Shown one piece after another: positions 33,136 to 44,983 of a DNA stretch of 64,000 nt (position 1 is its first letter; each line of letters starts with the position of its first letter). The stretch lies in NCBI RefSeq assembly GCF_947507565.1, contig NC_089179.1, positions 2,435,747 to 2,499,746 of the forward strand, given 5' to 3'. A model generated the notes under the pieces. It was not told the DNA's origin. It did not search any database and was given only the letters and a program-made list of their open reading frames with translations. The translations under genes and the position numbers were made by a program. Origin of the DNA: Oscarella lobularis (lineage: Eukaryota; Porifera; Homoscleromorpha; Homosclerophorida; Oscarellidae).

Positions 33136-33701
33136 TTTTAGAAATTGTCCAAGACAATTTCAAAAATTGTCTAAGATGATTTTAAAAATAGTCTAAAACA
33201 ATTTTAAATACATCCAAGACTATTTTAAAAATAAACAATTTAAAAATTAGAAATGCGAACTAGCTAATGTAGAAATATAATATGAAAAATATAAAGACGT
33301 AAAATACAAGGACATACGTGTTGCGGCGGCTTTCATAAATTCTCCTTTAGAGAAATAAAAGTCAATGTTATACAAGTATTTAGTTTTTCTTGACCTCCTT
33401 GGGTTACTTTTGATACGTGAAACTTGAAAAAAGGATTAATCCAGCCTAAATCTTGCTCTCTCATTTCAGCGCACTCCCGACTGAGGTTGCTGATGTGGAT
33501 CTGGTACAGGATCAAGTGCAATTGCTGGTGAGAATTAAAACAATTCACGCAGTTTTAATTAACATTAAATTGGATTTTACCCTGAGCAACTCCGTCGTGC
33601 AGTGCTGGTACTGTAGTGGCGGCGAAGGCAGTGGTGATGGTGGCGGTGGAGATGGAGGCGGTGGTAGCGTTGCTAGTGAGAATTAGAACAAATCACGCAG
33701 T

Positions 33702-33863
33702 TAAGTTTGGAGCGAATTGAAAGTGCCTTCGCTCGTTTACTTAAGTTTGTAGCCAATTTCAAGTGCCGTTACTCGTTTACTTAAGTTTTGAGCCACTTTC
33801 AATTGCCTTCGCTCGTTTACTAAGTTTTGAGGTAATTACAAGTGCCGTCGCTCGTTTACTTAA
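33702..33863. repeat. Minisatellite, left block (about 40-bp unit)
   Basis: About four units of a sequence close to GCCGTCGCTCGTTTACTTAA plus GTTTTGAGCCAATTTCAAGT. Most units contain TTAA at the junction. The array stops exactly at the TTAA (33860-33863) that borders Kolobok copy B and resumes at 40357. Confidence 0.85.
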
Positions 33864-33870
33864 GGTGGTT

Positions 33871-34751
33871 CAGTGCACCCACGCATAAGCTACCCACGTG
33901 ACCCTTCCCCGGACTTGGCCGCGACATTCAAATAGAAAAACGTACCACGAAACGCGCAACGATAGTAGCATGATTTCTCTAAGATTTGGTCGAAGGATTA
34001 GTCGATAGCATGTATGCCGTTCGAGTAATCCTTCACGATAGTGCAAAAGTACTTTTACACGTTTTTTGGCGTAGATTCCTTAGCAACTAGCCTAGTTCTT
34101 TTTCCGAAACGCATCGAAATACTCTTTTCTAAAGATCGGTCGAGGCGATTTCCATTCGGCTCTTTCGTTTGTCTACAATTACGCTTAAAGTATTGTTTCT
34201 ATGGCCATATAAGACCGTTTTCCAGAGTCTACGCTGCGATTCGCGATCTCGCGCCCACGCGAAACAACATTAAAAGGGATACTAAAAACTTTGGTCGAGG
34301 CGATTTTAGATCTTTTGCTTAGTTTCGAAGTTACAGTTTGCGACCTTGTTGTCATGGGCGTGGCTAACGCGCGCACTGCTTTCTACACCAAAAATGCAGT
34401 AAAGCGCCCTTAACTAATTACTGTGGTACTTCTCGAGTATTCTCTAATCTATTGCTAGCAAACTGTGCCACATAATAGGCGAAAAACGAAGAAACGGTAT
34501 CGCAGTAGTGGTAGCGCGCTAGGGCTTCACCAGGGGAACCTAACGGTCGCGTACGTTACGAGCCAATCTCATTGCAGCACGTGACCCTTAATTAAGTGCG
34601 TACTTCGTCGAACGCCTACGTGCCTTACATCATTGGAATCTTACGGGACAGAGGATTCCAATGATGTGATTCCCGATGGTGCACGACGAACGACGAACGA
34701 CGCGGACACTAGCGCGCTTTAAAGTTGGGAAGTTTATGCGTGGGCGCACTG
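33871..34751. mobile_element. MITE 1, 881 bp, in the TIR of Kolobok copy B
   Basis: TIRs CAGTGCACCCACGCATAA (left) and TTATGCGTGGGCGCACTG (right). It is homologous along both arms to MITE 2 (49974-51473), for example GATTTGGTCGAAGGATTAGT near 33979 and 50096. The right flank is TA; the left flank is TT, probably a mutated TA. The insertion splits the Kolobok TIR exactly between GGT and ATTGTG. No coding capacity. Confidence 0.88.
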
Positions 34752-37246
34752 TATTGTGAATATTACGCTCACTTTGTTTTATTCCTAAAATAAAGTTTTT
34801 ATCTGTAATGTCTATCTATGCTCACCTTCTATTCCAAGGTCTTCCAATCACTCTCCAGGCGACAACTGGTCCCTCCGATCCGTAGTTTTTGAGCATTGAA
34901 ATTTCAAAAAAACAACTGTTAGAAGTCAATCGGGCTGAATTCTAGCGTACCTTTTAGTCCTATCGATGCGATCGCGTAGAAAACAGTGCTAAGGTTTCCG
35001 TTCCATAAAAATCAATTGCAAGATTGGCTTCTACAACAAGATTTTGACCCTTTTGCGTCCTTCAGACTTTTCAAGCGCTTCGAATACTTTGTTGAGTACC
35101 TTTCTATCGACGTCCAATTCGTTGATATCAACACAGCATCTCCTTTCATTCTAGCTTGAATGAGAAACGATAGAGCTAAATCCTACGCAAAAATTGAAGT
35201 TGGATCACGCGAGGGCGGCCATTTTGAATGCTCGGGATAATGACCGCCGAAGCCACGAGTAACGTCTTCTCGTCGTCGCCGATACTAAAATTGCGAGCTC
35301 TGGCCAAATCGTTTGCCAAAAGCCTATACAATCTTTAGCACTTTTTCTTTTAGGTAAAATACTGAAGGAAAAAGACTATCGCAATAAAGCTATTTTGGGA
35401 AAACTGTTGGAACGTTCAATTCTTCTTTTGACGACTCAAAGAGGGATCTTCTGTGTTCAAATGTGTTTTTTACGGAACAAAAGCAGTGGAATTTTGATTG
35501 CGAATCGCTGGAATCGATCACATCGCTCAGAGGGCAAGTAGAAGGCAAGGTGCGATGTCGTCTCTGCACGTGACAATTTCATTTTGCAGGTCCGCCTTTA
35601 TCTAGGTACTTTCTCATAAACAAGGCAAACGAATCGTCGCGGTCAGGCTCCTCAAGACGAAAACCTTCAAAATCGCTGTCGTCGTCACTTTCAGTAGGAT
35701 CGAGTTGAACGACTGCTGGTGGTCCAGAATTCATTGCTTCTACTGCGGCCTTGCTGAGCTCGCGAAATATCGATCGAACGTGGGTTACGTTCTGACGAGC
35801 CGTTCTTTTGGTGACCACTGGTGCCTTTAGAGAAAAAATGACTGAAGATTCTTTTCTAGAAATTACTTACGTTTGAGGAGTGAAAATCTTCGTCTTCACT
35901 TGAAGAATCTTCCTCTAGTGATGAATCAGACGAAGATGCCGTTTCTTCGTCTTCTTATTTCTTCCGTTCTTGGTCCTATTTCTAAAATTTACCTAATCTC
36001 TTCATATTGTTTGTTTTCTACTTTTCTCGTTGATCTTCCTTGACCGGTTCTCTTCCTCTACCTCTTCCTCTAGCTCGTCCCCTAGCTCTACCTCTAGCTC
36101 TTCCTCTTGCTCTGCCTCTTGCTGTCGCTCCACCCTGTGCGTTTCCCTGAACGCCAATCGCTCCAGCGCCATAGGTAGGGCCTTCTGCTTGCTCTTGTCG
36201 ATCTCTCCCTTCTTTCTTTCTTTTCCTTCTTTTCCCTCTCGATTTTTTGAATTTTACGGTTGCCTTGTACAGTTCGCTTGATTTTATGCGAGCGTCGTCC
36301 AGGCTCTTGAAAGCTGACAACGAATGCCTTCCACCTGGCGTCCTATTGACCTCCAGCGCGCGAATGAAAGCTTTTGACCCGTGATTGAACTGGCTGGCAG
36401 AGAGCCTCGCTGCCGCCGTTATAATCACGGGCCCTCTGTATTTCGCCTTTGGCGCGTACGTCCACAAGGTGTTGTGGAAGGATTCGTTCTACAGAAAATG
36501 TTTCGGGTATTTATACATTAGTGTAACTAAGAACCTACGCCGTTTTGAGTTTTTCCCTCTTTGCAGCTTTGCAAGAGCGCTGGAGACGAAAGATCATGAA
36601 ATATTCTTTTCAATTCGTGGAAAAACGCGTGAGGAAGAGGACGCCTTTTTTCTGTCGCATTTTGCCTTGCATGGGCACGTCGCCACCAGCACCAGGACGC
36701 TTCTCCTTCCGGACAAAAATGGTGACGATCTTCGTCCGTTTGAGGGCAGCAGGTTGGGCCATGAGCAAATGAATGCCCTGCGGATGGATCCTTTTGACTC
36801 ACCTGCAGATGAAAATATTTGTGTCATTTTTTAGGGTATTGATGCTTACCTTTTTGTTTTTGTCAAAGGCTTCAACGCTGTGATACAGAGATGCCATCAC
36901 GCTCTTTTTCATTGCGTCGACGTCTCCGCTGTTCGATTTGATGGCATAGCCATAATTTGAGCTCAAGCTAAAAATCATGAATATAGAAATCAGTTACGAT
37001 CATTGAACAATCTATTGATACTGTTCAATTGCAAGGTGAGACAGTCGATTTCTTCCTGTTACGCTGCCCCCGTCTTCCATTATGATCTTCTTGGTGTTGG
37101 CGATCCAGTTCCGGAGACGAGCACCCATTCTTTTATGCACGTGTCCCACGCAATCAAGCTTTTTGACTGGATGCTCGTCTCCGTAAACGTTTTTGACGGC
37201 TTCAAAAGAACTGGAGTCGCCATCGCCGATGAACGTCGTATATCTA

Positions 37247-38840
37247 CAGTGGGGTCCAAAAGTTAGAGGCACCCGCACTAAATTAGCGTTACCTTAGTTT
37301 TCGCGTCTCCTTCCCGACTTTTGCTCCCAGGAAACAATCTTTTTGGCACTAAAAGAGCGAGAAATTTAGAAGAGTGACTGTTTGCTCCACTTAGTGGTCG
37401 CCTCGCGCGGTTAGGTAGAGCATCGCTTTTATTCCTGATCCAAAACATACAAAGAACGGGCATTATTTCGTTCGCTCTGTGGAAACGCGATCGTAGATAG
37501 ATCCTTCGAGGCATGCTCTTAAACGACACAATGTTAATAAGTCAGGTGACACTTATTTTGCTAAACGGAAGTTGTCGTGAAGCGCACTCTAGAGAAAAGG
37601 CGTGGATCAATTTCAAAACGAGAAGGCGTGTCATGTTTCAAATCCCCAGCCGTTTGTTTACCTCCTATTAACCAGTTATGGGTCAGAGGAAACTTTTGAA
37701 GCTAGAAGAGCGAGCTAGAATAGTTGCTCTGGCACTGGAAGGATATAATCAGAGCCAAATCAGCCGAAAACTGAATATCTCAAGGTGCGCAGCGCAAAAG
37801 AATTTGGCCAAAATGAAGGAAACAGGCTCCGTTGCTGATCGCAAGAGATGCGGCAGACCTAAAAAGACGACAAAAAACGATGACAACTACATAGTTCTAA
37901 CATCAAGGCGAAACAAGAGAGCAACAGCTAATGATCTCCGAGCTCATCTGGAGTGTGCAACGGGCGTGACCGTTTCGAAGTCGACCATAAAGAGGCGGCT
38001 CCACGCAGCTGGCCTAAGAGGATGCGTCGCTGTTAAGAAACCTCTGTTGAGCAAAAGGCACAAATCTGCACGGAAAAAGTGGGCAAAAGAACGAAAAACC
38101 TGGACTGAAGACGATTGGTCTCGTGTGGTGTTTTCTGACGAGTCGACGTTCGAAGTTTTCAGCCACAGTCGCCAGCTTTACGTTCGCCGAAAGCCAAACG
38201 AACGATATTTGCCGGAGTGCCTTGCACCTACCGTGAAATTTGGAGGCGGCAAAGTGATGGTGTGGGGGTGTATGGCGGCGTCTGGCGTGGGAACCCTGGT
38301 GGTGGTCGACGGAACGGTGACGTCAGCAAAGTATACAAGGCTCCTGTCTCCGTGTTTGAAGCGCGATGGGGAAAAGCTAGTTGGCCAAAATTTCGTGTTT
38401 CAGCAGGACAATGCTCCTGCACACACTGCGAAAGCCACTAAGAGGTGGTTCGCGTCGAGAAACATCGACGTGATGCCGTGGCCAGCCCAGAGCCCCGACC
38501 TAAGCCCCATCGAAAACCTTTGGATGACAATGAAAAGGAGAGTAGCTGAGAAATGTCCTCAAAGCATCGCCGATCTAATAAAAATCATCAAAGCGACTTC
38601 GGATGCTATTGACCCCCAGACAACGCGTCACTTAGTTAATAGCATGCCCAGACGTTTGAAGGCGGTGCTAGACAGCAAAGGCGGAGCTACCCGCTACTAA
38701 GCAAACAGTCACTCTTTCCGGTTTTTTTTAGTACGTAGTAGTTTAAGAACCCATGTGTAGCAACTAGGAAGATGCAGTATCGCTTTAGGACCTTCTACTA
38801 AAATATCGACCAGGGTGCCTCTAACTTTTGGACCCCACTG
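37247..38840 (+). mobile_element. Tc1 element, 1594 bp, apparently intact
   Basis: The terminal inverted repeats are perfect over about 28 bp, starting CAGTGGGGTCCAAAAGTTAG at 37247 and ending as its complement at 38840. TA duplications are at 37245-37246 and 38841-38842. It holds one intact transposase. It is inserted in an intron of Kolobok copy B, immediately upstream (in minus sense) of the TATAG acceptor. Confidence 0.97.
37678..38700 (+). CDS. Tc1 transposase, DD34E, 340 aa
   Basis: Intact frame from ATG 37678. The N-terminal paired-type helix-turn-helix region (ARIVALALEGYNQSQISRKL, RCAAQKNLAKMKETGS) is followed by an AT-hook-like GRPKKT, a second HTH (ATGVTVSKSTIKRRLHAAGL) and the catalytic core: VVFSDESTFEVF (first Asp), FQQDNAPAHTAK (second Asp) and LSPIENLW (Glu), with 34 residues between the second Asp and the Glu, the Tc1 spacing. 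Full length for the family. With perfect TIRs and a TA duplication, this is one of the youngest insertions in the window. Confidence 0.97.
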   Translation: MGQRKLLKLEERARIVALALEGYNQSQISRKLNISRCAAQKNLAKMKETGSVADRKRCGRPKKTTKNDDNYIVLTSRRNKRATANDLRAHLECATGVTVSKSTIKRRLHAAGLRGCVAVKKPLLSKRHKSARKKWAKERKTWTEDDWSRVVFSDESTFEVFSHSRQLYVRRKPNERYLPECLAPTVKFGGGKVMVWGCMAASGVGTLVVVDGTVTSAKYTRLLSPCLKRDGEKLVGQNFVFQQDNAPAHTAKATKRWFASRNIDVMPWPAQSPDLSPIENLWMTMKRRVAEKCPQSIADLIKIIKATSDAIDPQTTRHLVNSMPRRLKAVLDSKGGATRY

Positions 38841-40360
38841 TATAACGATGTGTTACGTGGGATATAATCAGAATATTTATTTTACCACAATTTGTGCTTT
38901 TCAATTGATCTTTTGAAAAGCACTTCTGCTCCTTTTGTCTCCATTGCTTTTGCAGAGCCAGAGTAGTTTTTACCACACTTGGGCTGATGTTACTTTTTCC
39001 ACACATTGTACTCCGGACTATTCTTGTCAATTCTAAAAATAACGCCAGCAGTCTTTACAAAAAATTTACCTTGATTCATCAACTCGTTGGCACGACTTGC
39101 AGTATGACGAAAAAAGGTTGAAGTCGATTACGTTTCCTTCAAGAACGATTGCCTGCACTCCGTATAGAGAGCTGAAGCCTCGACGAGCCCAGGCTCCGTC
39201 AAACGATATGGCTGCGTCGATTACTTAGTCGTCTCTAGCGCCTTTCCGAATTCTATATTCCTGGACCGCCTTTCGAGCCGACTCTTCAAATACCTGTATC
39301 AAAATCGGTTACCTAATAGTAACTATATAACTAATTTTATAAACGTACCGTTCCAAAGCTGTCACACAGTTCTTTCAAATGGATGTCCCAACTGTCGTAA
39401 AGAGGTGGAGGAGGCATGTTCATGACGCCTGCCAAGCGTACAAAGACGGCTCTGTTTGCCCCTGTCCCAAGCCCCAAGCACGGTAAGTGCCGCTCGCCGA
39501 TTTACGTCAAACGATTGTCCTGGAACGCCAGGACGAAGACTAGAAGTGTAGAAAGGGTGCGACAACGAACAATTGTCGCATTTGATAAGCAATTTGAAGA
39601 AAAGCCTCTTCGCTCTTTCAGCTTCAAAAATTGATATGAGGCCGCTCCTGCAGTTTCGACAAACGGAAAAAGTCGAAATCGCCTGGCTAAGTTGCACTAA
39701 GACGACCAGCCTGTAGGTGGGAGAATCGGCGTTAGAAACAGGCGTGAAGTCGCCATCGTTTGGCGTTTCAAGGGCGTCGATCACTGCCCACGTAGACGGA
39801 GCGTCGCCGAGTTTTTTCGTGGACTGTCCGACAGAAGACTGCTCTGAAACTTCCCCTGCGCTGTTTCCGGAGGCAGTAGGAACTTCCGGCTCGTCCCTCA
39901 AAGCGGCACGCGCAGCGACGATAGCTTGAAACTGTGTTCCGCGAAAGCCAGCACGCTTCGCTTTCGATTTTCGTCCCATTTAGTTCTCGAATTGACGTAA
40001 AACACGATGAACAACGGCAGTAACAAAAGAAAACGATCGGTAATTAAACGCGCGTTAGCGACCAAGAAACGCCTCCGATTGTGATCTTTCTATGCTATTC
40101 TCAGCATAGATTGCGTCTCGAACGTGTATCGTGATGTCAGTACTCACCAACCGAATAAGGATTTGTGCCATAAAGATAAGATTTGACGAGATAGAAATAC
40201 CACTGTTGGTTCTTTGTTTTTTTCAGGACTTTACTGACGTCGCAGAGACAAGAGAATAGGCGCAAACGAAAGACCATGAACCAAGGTTTCATACAAAATA
40301 TATTATTTTTACATGAAATTCGATCTAATAAGATGGGCGGTACCCACAATACCACCTTAA

Positions 40361-40512
40361 GTTTTGTAGGCACTTGCAGTTGCCGTCGCCAGTTTACTTT
40401 AGTTTTGAGCCAACTGCAAGTGCCGTCGCTCGTTTACTTAAGTTTTTAGCCTATTGCAAGTGCGGTCGCTCGTTTACCTAAGTTTTAGCCAAGTGCAAGT
40501 GCCGTCGCTTAA
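40361..40512. repeat. Minisatellite, middle block
   Basis: About four units of the same 40-bp repeat as 33702-33863, resuming directly after the TTAA at the right end of Kolobok copy B. Confidence 0.85.
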
Positions 40513-40684
40513 AAGCTCGCTGCTGGCGTGCGGCTTTCACACCCGAACTATGAATTATGACAGAAGAAGAACAAACCAAGAGATAGCGCAACGGCGCCCA
40601 GAATCATGCGCAATGGCGCCCATGCAGAAAAAAGGGCGCATACAACGGCGCCGAGAAAAAATAGCGCAACGGCGCCAGTGACAG

Positions 40685-41343
40685 TTATTTCACTCTCTTG
40701 GCGCGCTTGGCAGGCTTGGCGCGCTTGGTGACGCGCTTGGCGTCCGGTTCGACGCTCTGGGGCTTCGTTGAACGTAGCATCCGGACGGGAGGGGGTGATT
40801 CTTTTTTGGGAGCCCTCCCGGTGGCAGCCCTCCCGGCGGCAGCCGGAGCTGCGGCGGGGGTCTCTTGTTTGCTTCGGCGTTAACTGCGGGGGTCCTTGGT
40901 CGGCGGCATCGTTCAATTTGTCGGAGGGGGTCCTTCGTCAACTTCGACTGCGGCGGATGGGATTCCGTAGGCGGCAGCGTCAAATTCGTCGGAGAGGGGT
41001 TCTTCGTCCACTATCCCCTCGGCGGCAGCGCTAACTGCGGCGGAGGGGGTCCTTCGTCTTCGTCGGTTTCGTCATTGTTGCTATCGGTTTGGTGTGTTAT
41101 GACCACCTTCGGCCTGCGGGAAAGGCTCAAGAATGGTACATCTTTCGGCGACATTTCATTTCGTGTCACTCTGACGCACATCATTATGGCCTAAAAATGA
41201 CAAATTAATTCATCTGTAGTTTTCTCAGGTCTTTCGCTTACGATAACCCATGTAGGTACGTTTAGGGACTTCATGAAGGCTTTTTCGGCCGCTTTTATCG
41301 TGGTACTCCTGTACCCTTTCTTAGTCACTTCCTTGCCGTTCAT
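40685..41343 (-). CDS. Small two-exon gene with Lys/Arg/Ala tail, unknown
   Basis: The minus-strand ATG at 41343 opens MNGKEVTKKGYRSTTIKAAE..VPTWVI, then a donor GTAAGC. A short intron (about 41237-41195, ending TTTTTAG) joins in phase to AIMMCVRVTRNEMSPKDVPF and an acidic, Pro-rich region where the phrase DEGPPP recurs in a tandem but frame-shifting GC-rich repeat (41060-40900). The last frame ends ..KRVTKRAKPAKRAKRVK at 40685, a tail like those of linker-histone or chromatin proteins. Frame changes inside the GC-rich repeats mean either decay or further small introns. It is bracketed by minisatellite blocks. Function unknown. Confidence 0.35.
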
Positions 41344-41397
41344 CGCGCAGAGAATAGCACACGAAAGTAGGGATTTCTTTCTTTGGTAGATCGAAGA

Positions 41398-41497
41398 CGT
41401 TTAGGTCTTGAGCCACTTTCAAGTGCCGTCGCTCGTTTACTTAAGTTTGGAGCCAATTTCAAGTGCCGTCGCTCGTTTACTTAAGTTTTTAGCCTAT
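41398..41497. repeat. Minisatellite, right block
   Basis: Two to two and a half units of the 40-bp repeat (GAGCCACTTTCAAGTGCCGT then CGCTCGTTTACTTAAGTTT), the third block of the same array. Confidence 0.85.
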
Positions 41498-42504
41498 GAA
41501 TCATTATTGCTGTTAACTTTATTTTCTTTTAAATTATTTATTACTTGCTCATTTATTTATTTCTCTTATTAACATTTTATCGCGATTTTATTTTTACTAA
41601 TGTGGCAGTTCTAGTAGCTTTTGGAAGTCCTAACTTTCTGTGCCATGATGTCAACATTTTTATTAATTTTATGACTTAGCACTTCGCAAAGGCATATGTA
41701 GAATTTTACTGCGTTCTTGAACATTGAAGCGTCACCATTAAGGTGGCAAGGGGGGTGTGGCTAATATTATCCGGGTTGAATCTTTCGAATCCCACGCTAC
41801 TTTCTAATTTATGCACGCGTCGTCTTCGATGACGCTGAAGTGCGTATCATGATATCAATGATGTAACTAATGGGTGCCTCGCGAGCGAAGTGCTGCGATT
41901 CTCTCAGGAACAACGCGCATCTTTCGGCGACCGTACCGATCTTCGATCGATCTCTTGAGACGGCGGCTTCTCGCTCGAGGAAGAAAGGAACCCCGAATGT
42001 AATCATCGAAGACTTTTCTGTGATCTAGTGATGTAAGTACCCTTCTTCGCGGTCTTACTTTCGATAGAACCGACGACATTGTGTTTATCGAGCTACTTTC
42101 TAACGGAAACAACGAATTTCGAAGGAGCCAGCGGCAAACATCTAGAGAAATCGATTCACTAGATCACGGGTGAGTGCGTAAAGACCTCAAATCCGCTCCT
42201 TCTCGTTTTCTCTTGAAGTAGAGAACATCGGGAATTTCGCCGTTGAAGTCACGGGATCATACGAAATCGCTATCGTGAAAAAACCGTTCGCGAAGGTACG
42301 TCTCGAGGTTATCGCTCATTTCTCCCGAAATGCTACCCCAGCGACGATTGTAGTGCCTTCTTGCGGCCCTTTTGCAGCTGTTTCTCTTGTTAGGAGCCTC
42401 GAAGGAACGAAGCTAACGGTTCCATGACGAATTTCAATTAGTGGGCGTGGCAGTGCTAGAGCGTGTCAGCAGCATATATGTACTTTTTTTCGAGGAATGA
42501 ACTT

Positions 42505-44983
42505 CTAAACATAATATTCTTCAGGGTCATACACAAGTTCTCTGACGTCGTAATCGCAAGCCATGCTTTCGCATGCCATGCTTTCCACTAACCTAACGGA
42601 AGGCGTACGTGATCGTGACGGAAGAACCCTTCGCTCTGCTGGACTGTCGTCAGGTTCGTCCAATGTATTTCCTTGCTTTCGTTTGGTGGCTTTCTTTTTT
42701 TCTCTGCTAGCGCTTGGCCTCTCAGGCTCCTCGTCGACGCCGCCGAACGCTCCAGCTTCATACGTCACTCCCTCTGCCGTCTCCTGGGTGTCCTTGACTC
42801 TTCTTTTATCGCCTCTCTTCATTTGTCTGTTCCTCTTCCACCACTCCTTTCCTCTCATTGTCTGATGGTACTCTCTTTCCTAAATATCAGTGTAATTTAG
42901 TTAATAAATACATTCTGTGTCACCTCATCTATTGACTGGCAAATTCTAAACGAATGCTTTCCGATGTCCAAATCCAACACGGAAATAAGCCTGCGAAAGG
43001 CTATAGTTCCGTGATTATAATACGAAGCTGCCAGTTTTGCGGCAACGCTGAGAGGAAGTTTTCCTCTAAATTTCTCCTTTGGAGCAAATGTCCACAGGAC
43101 ACTGTGGAAGGACTCGTTCTATATAAGACAATGAGAAACAGCGGTTTTTGAATGGTATTTTACCGCATTTTGGGTGTTTCCTTCTTCACATCTCTGTAGT
43201 AGATCCCTGTCGGAAAGCTGATCGAAGATGTCTTTCAAGGCGTGAAGGAAGACGTGTGGGAGTTTGGCGCTCGCCTCCGGATTGTATTTTGTGACGTAGC
43301 CGGGCTCGTCGGCATTGGCTCTGTCTGCTTGCCACTTACACCACGACTCGGCCCCAACAGGACAGAACCGGTGACGGTCCTCTTCCGTTTTGGGGCACAA
43401 GTCGTGGTTGTAGTGCAAGACTTTACGCCCTTCACCCGCTAATGCCGCCGCCTTTCCTCCCCATTCCTTAATTTTCTCCTCATTTCCGCATAGTTGGGTC
43501 ATGTGATGCAGAATGGCCTTCGTTTCGAGCACCATGCTTGCGGCGTCCCCGACGTTACGACGTATGGCGTACCCATAGTATTTCTGAATCCTTTACCGAA
43601 AGAAAATTTTCAAATAGAACAAACGCACTACTGTTACAGACCTGTCAATAACTTCGTCTGTCAAGCGATGTGCTCCGCCCACTCCTTTCCCGTCTTCACA
43701 TATATAGCCTTTGTGTTCTTTTTTCCACTTGCGCAGCCGTCCTCCCATTCGCTTTTGTACATGGCCAATGCAGTCTTCTTTCTGCACGGGATGATCGACG
43801 CCGTAGACCTATAAAGCAATTAATAATGTTCCTGTGTATCAGAAGGGAAAATGAACCTGTGGCTTTGAGACGACATTGAAAGACTTAGAGTCCCCATCTC
43901 CTACAAATTTAGTGTACCTAAAGTAGGTTTAGGTTCTAAGATTAATCCATATCAGAATTACATTACCTCAATCGGTGTTTGTCTATGGATCGTTTCCACA
44001 AAAGAAGAGCGCCGTCTGCCTCCATAGCATTTGCCGATCGATTGAAGTTCTTTGTGCAGGAGGGAGCGTGGTTCTCAGCCCAGAGAGCATACTCAGGGCT
44101 GTCCTTATCCGGATTTTTTGCCGCCATCAAAGAGCAGCGTCGACAGAGGGTTGAATAGACGTTAAAGTCTATTATGGCCCCTACGTCATGAAGAATGACC
44201 GCTTGCAGGCCATAGTGGGACGAGTGCCCCCTTTTCGACCATGTACCGTCGAAAGACACCCGTACGTCGTCGATTCCTTCTCCGTCGCCTAATTCCTTCT
44301 TACGTCGGTAGTGTGAAACGGCAGCTATTGCGGACTCACTGAAAACCTGAAGGAGAAGTATAGCTAGATTCTCACAGAACTATTTAACATACCCCTGTGA
44401 GAGCTGAATTTATTTTATTGACGTGACACTCCCAGCTGTCAGGGAGCGATGGAGGCGGCATGTTGAAAACGGCAGAAAATTTAACAAGCTCTTGACGGCT
44501 AAAAAAGACTGAACAAAGACTGAACAATGTTTTGTCTCTTCCCGGAAATAACCTGGATCCCATAACGGCACTAGCAACTGCGGCTCGCCTGTTCACCTCG
44601 AAGCTGTTTCCCGCCGATTCGCATTTTTTCGAAGACTGAAAGTTAGTAGTCGCCCGGCACGACCGGCAATAGAAGCGAAGCGCTGACGACCATCCTTTTC
44701 TCTGACTTTCGTCCTCAGCGAATGTGAGTCGATCGCTCTTGCACGCCTTGCAGACGAAAGCAGATTTTATGACGGCGAAGAGGTGCTCCAAATCGATTAG
44801 ACGATATCCTTCCGGCGTTTCCTGAAACGACGGAGGTGCCAGTGTAAGAGCGTGCCATTCGTCAGGAGGCGAAGCGAATTTTCTTCCATCCTCTTCGGCC
44901 TCTTGCTGTCTCTGCGCTTCCTTCTGCCTTTTCACATGCGCCGGAGTTCCTGCAAATCGCCGCTTTTTTGACACAGTCGCCAT
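42505..44983 (-). CDS. Kolobok-type transposase, seven exons, 731 aa, intact
   Basis: Exons: 44983-44393, 44346-43967, 43917-43857, 43808-43642, 43590-43164, 43118-42924 and 42879-42505; every junction is GT/AG and phase-compatible, giving 2196 coding bases. Order of motifs: basic leader; zinc ribbon FVCKACKSDRL and FYCRSCRATT; NSFEVNRRAAVAS; FSAVFNMPPPSLPDSW; VRVSFDGTWSKRGHSSHYGL (likely catalytic Asp 1); YTKFVGDGDSKSF (Asp 2); EDCIGHVQKRMGGRLRKW; a Cys/His segment HDLCPKTEEDRHRFCPVG; ESWCKW; CEEGNTQNA; NESFHSVLWTFAPKEKFRG (likely Glu); C-terminus with GVTYEAGAFGG. Pfam calls this the Mutator-like transposase domain; the TTAA duplication points to Kolobok. The catalytic assignment is inference. 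Confidence 0.88.

Larger units (their letters stand above)
35579..39979 (-). pseudogene. Kolobok-type transposase, near full length but broken (copy B)
   Basis: Exons run from ATG 39979 (MGRKSKAKRAGFRG) through the zinc ribbon (FSVCRNCRSG, KCDNCSLSHPFY), GQSFDVNRRAAL, a frameshift near 39475, VRLAGVMNMPPPPLYDSW, AAISFDGAWARRGFSSLY, RYTTFIGDGDSSSFEAVKN, LDCVGHVHKRMGARLRNW, the Cys/His segment near 36730, NESFHNTLWTYAPKAKYRG and a C-terminus with GPTYGAGAIG. In-frame stops occur before SFDG (near 39227) and near 38990. The C-terminal exon carries five or more RGRA/RGRG tetrapeptide repeats (about 36045-36120). A Tc1 element sits in the intron ahead of the GDGDS exon, next to the splice acceptor. 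Last exons at 35930-35579 encode an acidic tail. Confidence 0.85.
33864..40356 (-). mobile_element. Kolobok-type element with nested MITE and Tc1 (copy B)
   Basis: Both ends are preserved. The left end reads GGTGGT, is interrupted by a MITE, then continues ATTGTG; the right end reads GGTGGTATTGTGGGTACC inward. TTAA flanks both ends (33860-33863, 40357-40360), and the same minisatellite continues on either side, showing the empty site. Without the MITE (881 bp) and Tc1 (1594 bp) the element is about 4.0 kb. 34752-35578 is its non-coding left portion. Confidence 0.88.

Noticed and set aside
33702-41497. Evenly spaced repeats that could look like a CRISPR array
   Set aside because: Units are contiguous 40-bp tandem repeats with no unique spacers, in a eukaryotic context; it is a minisatellite.
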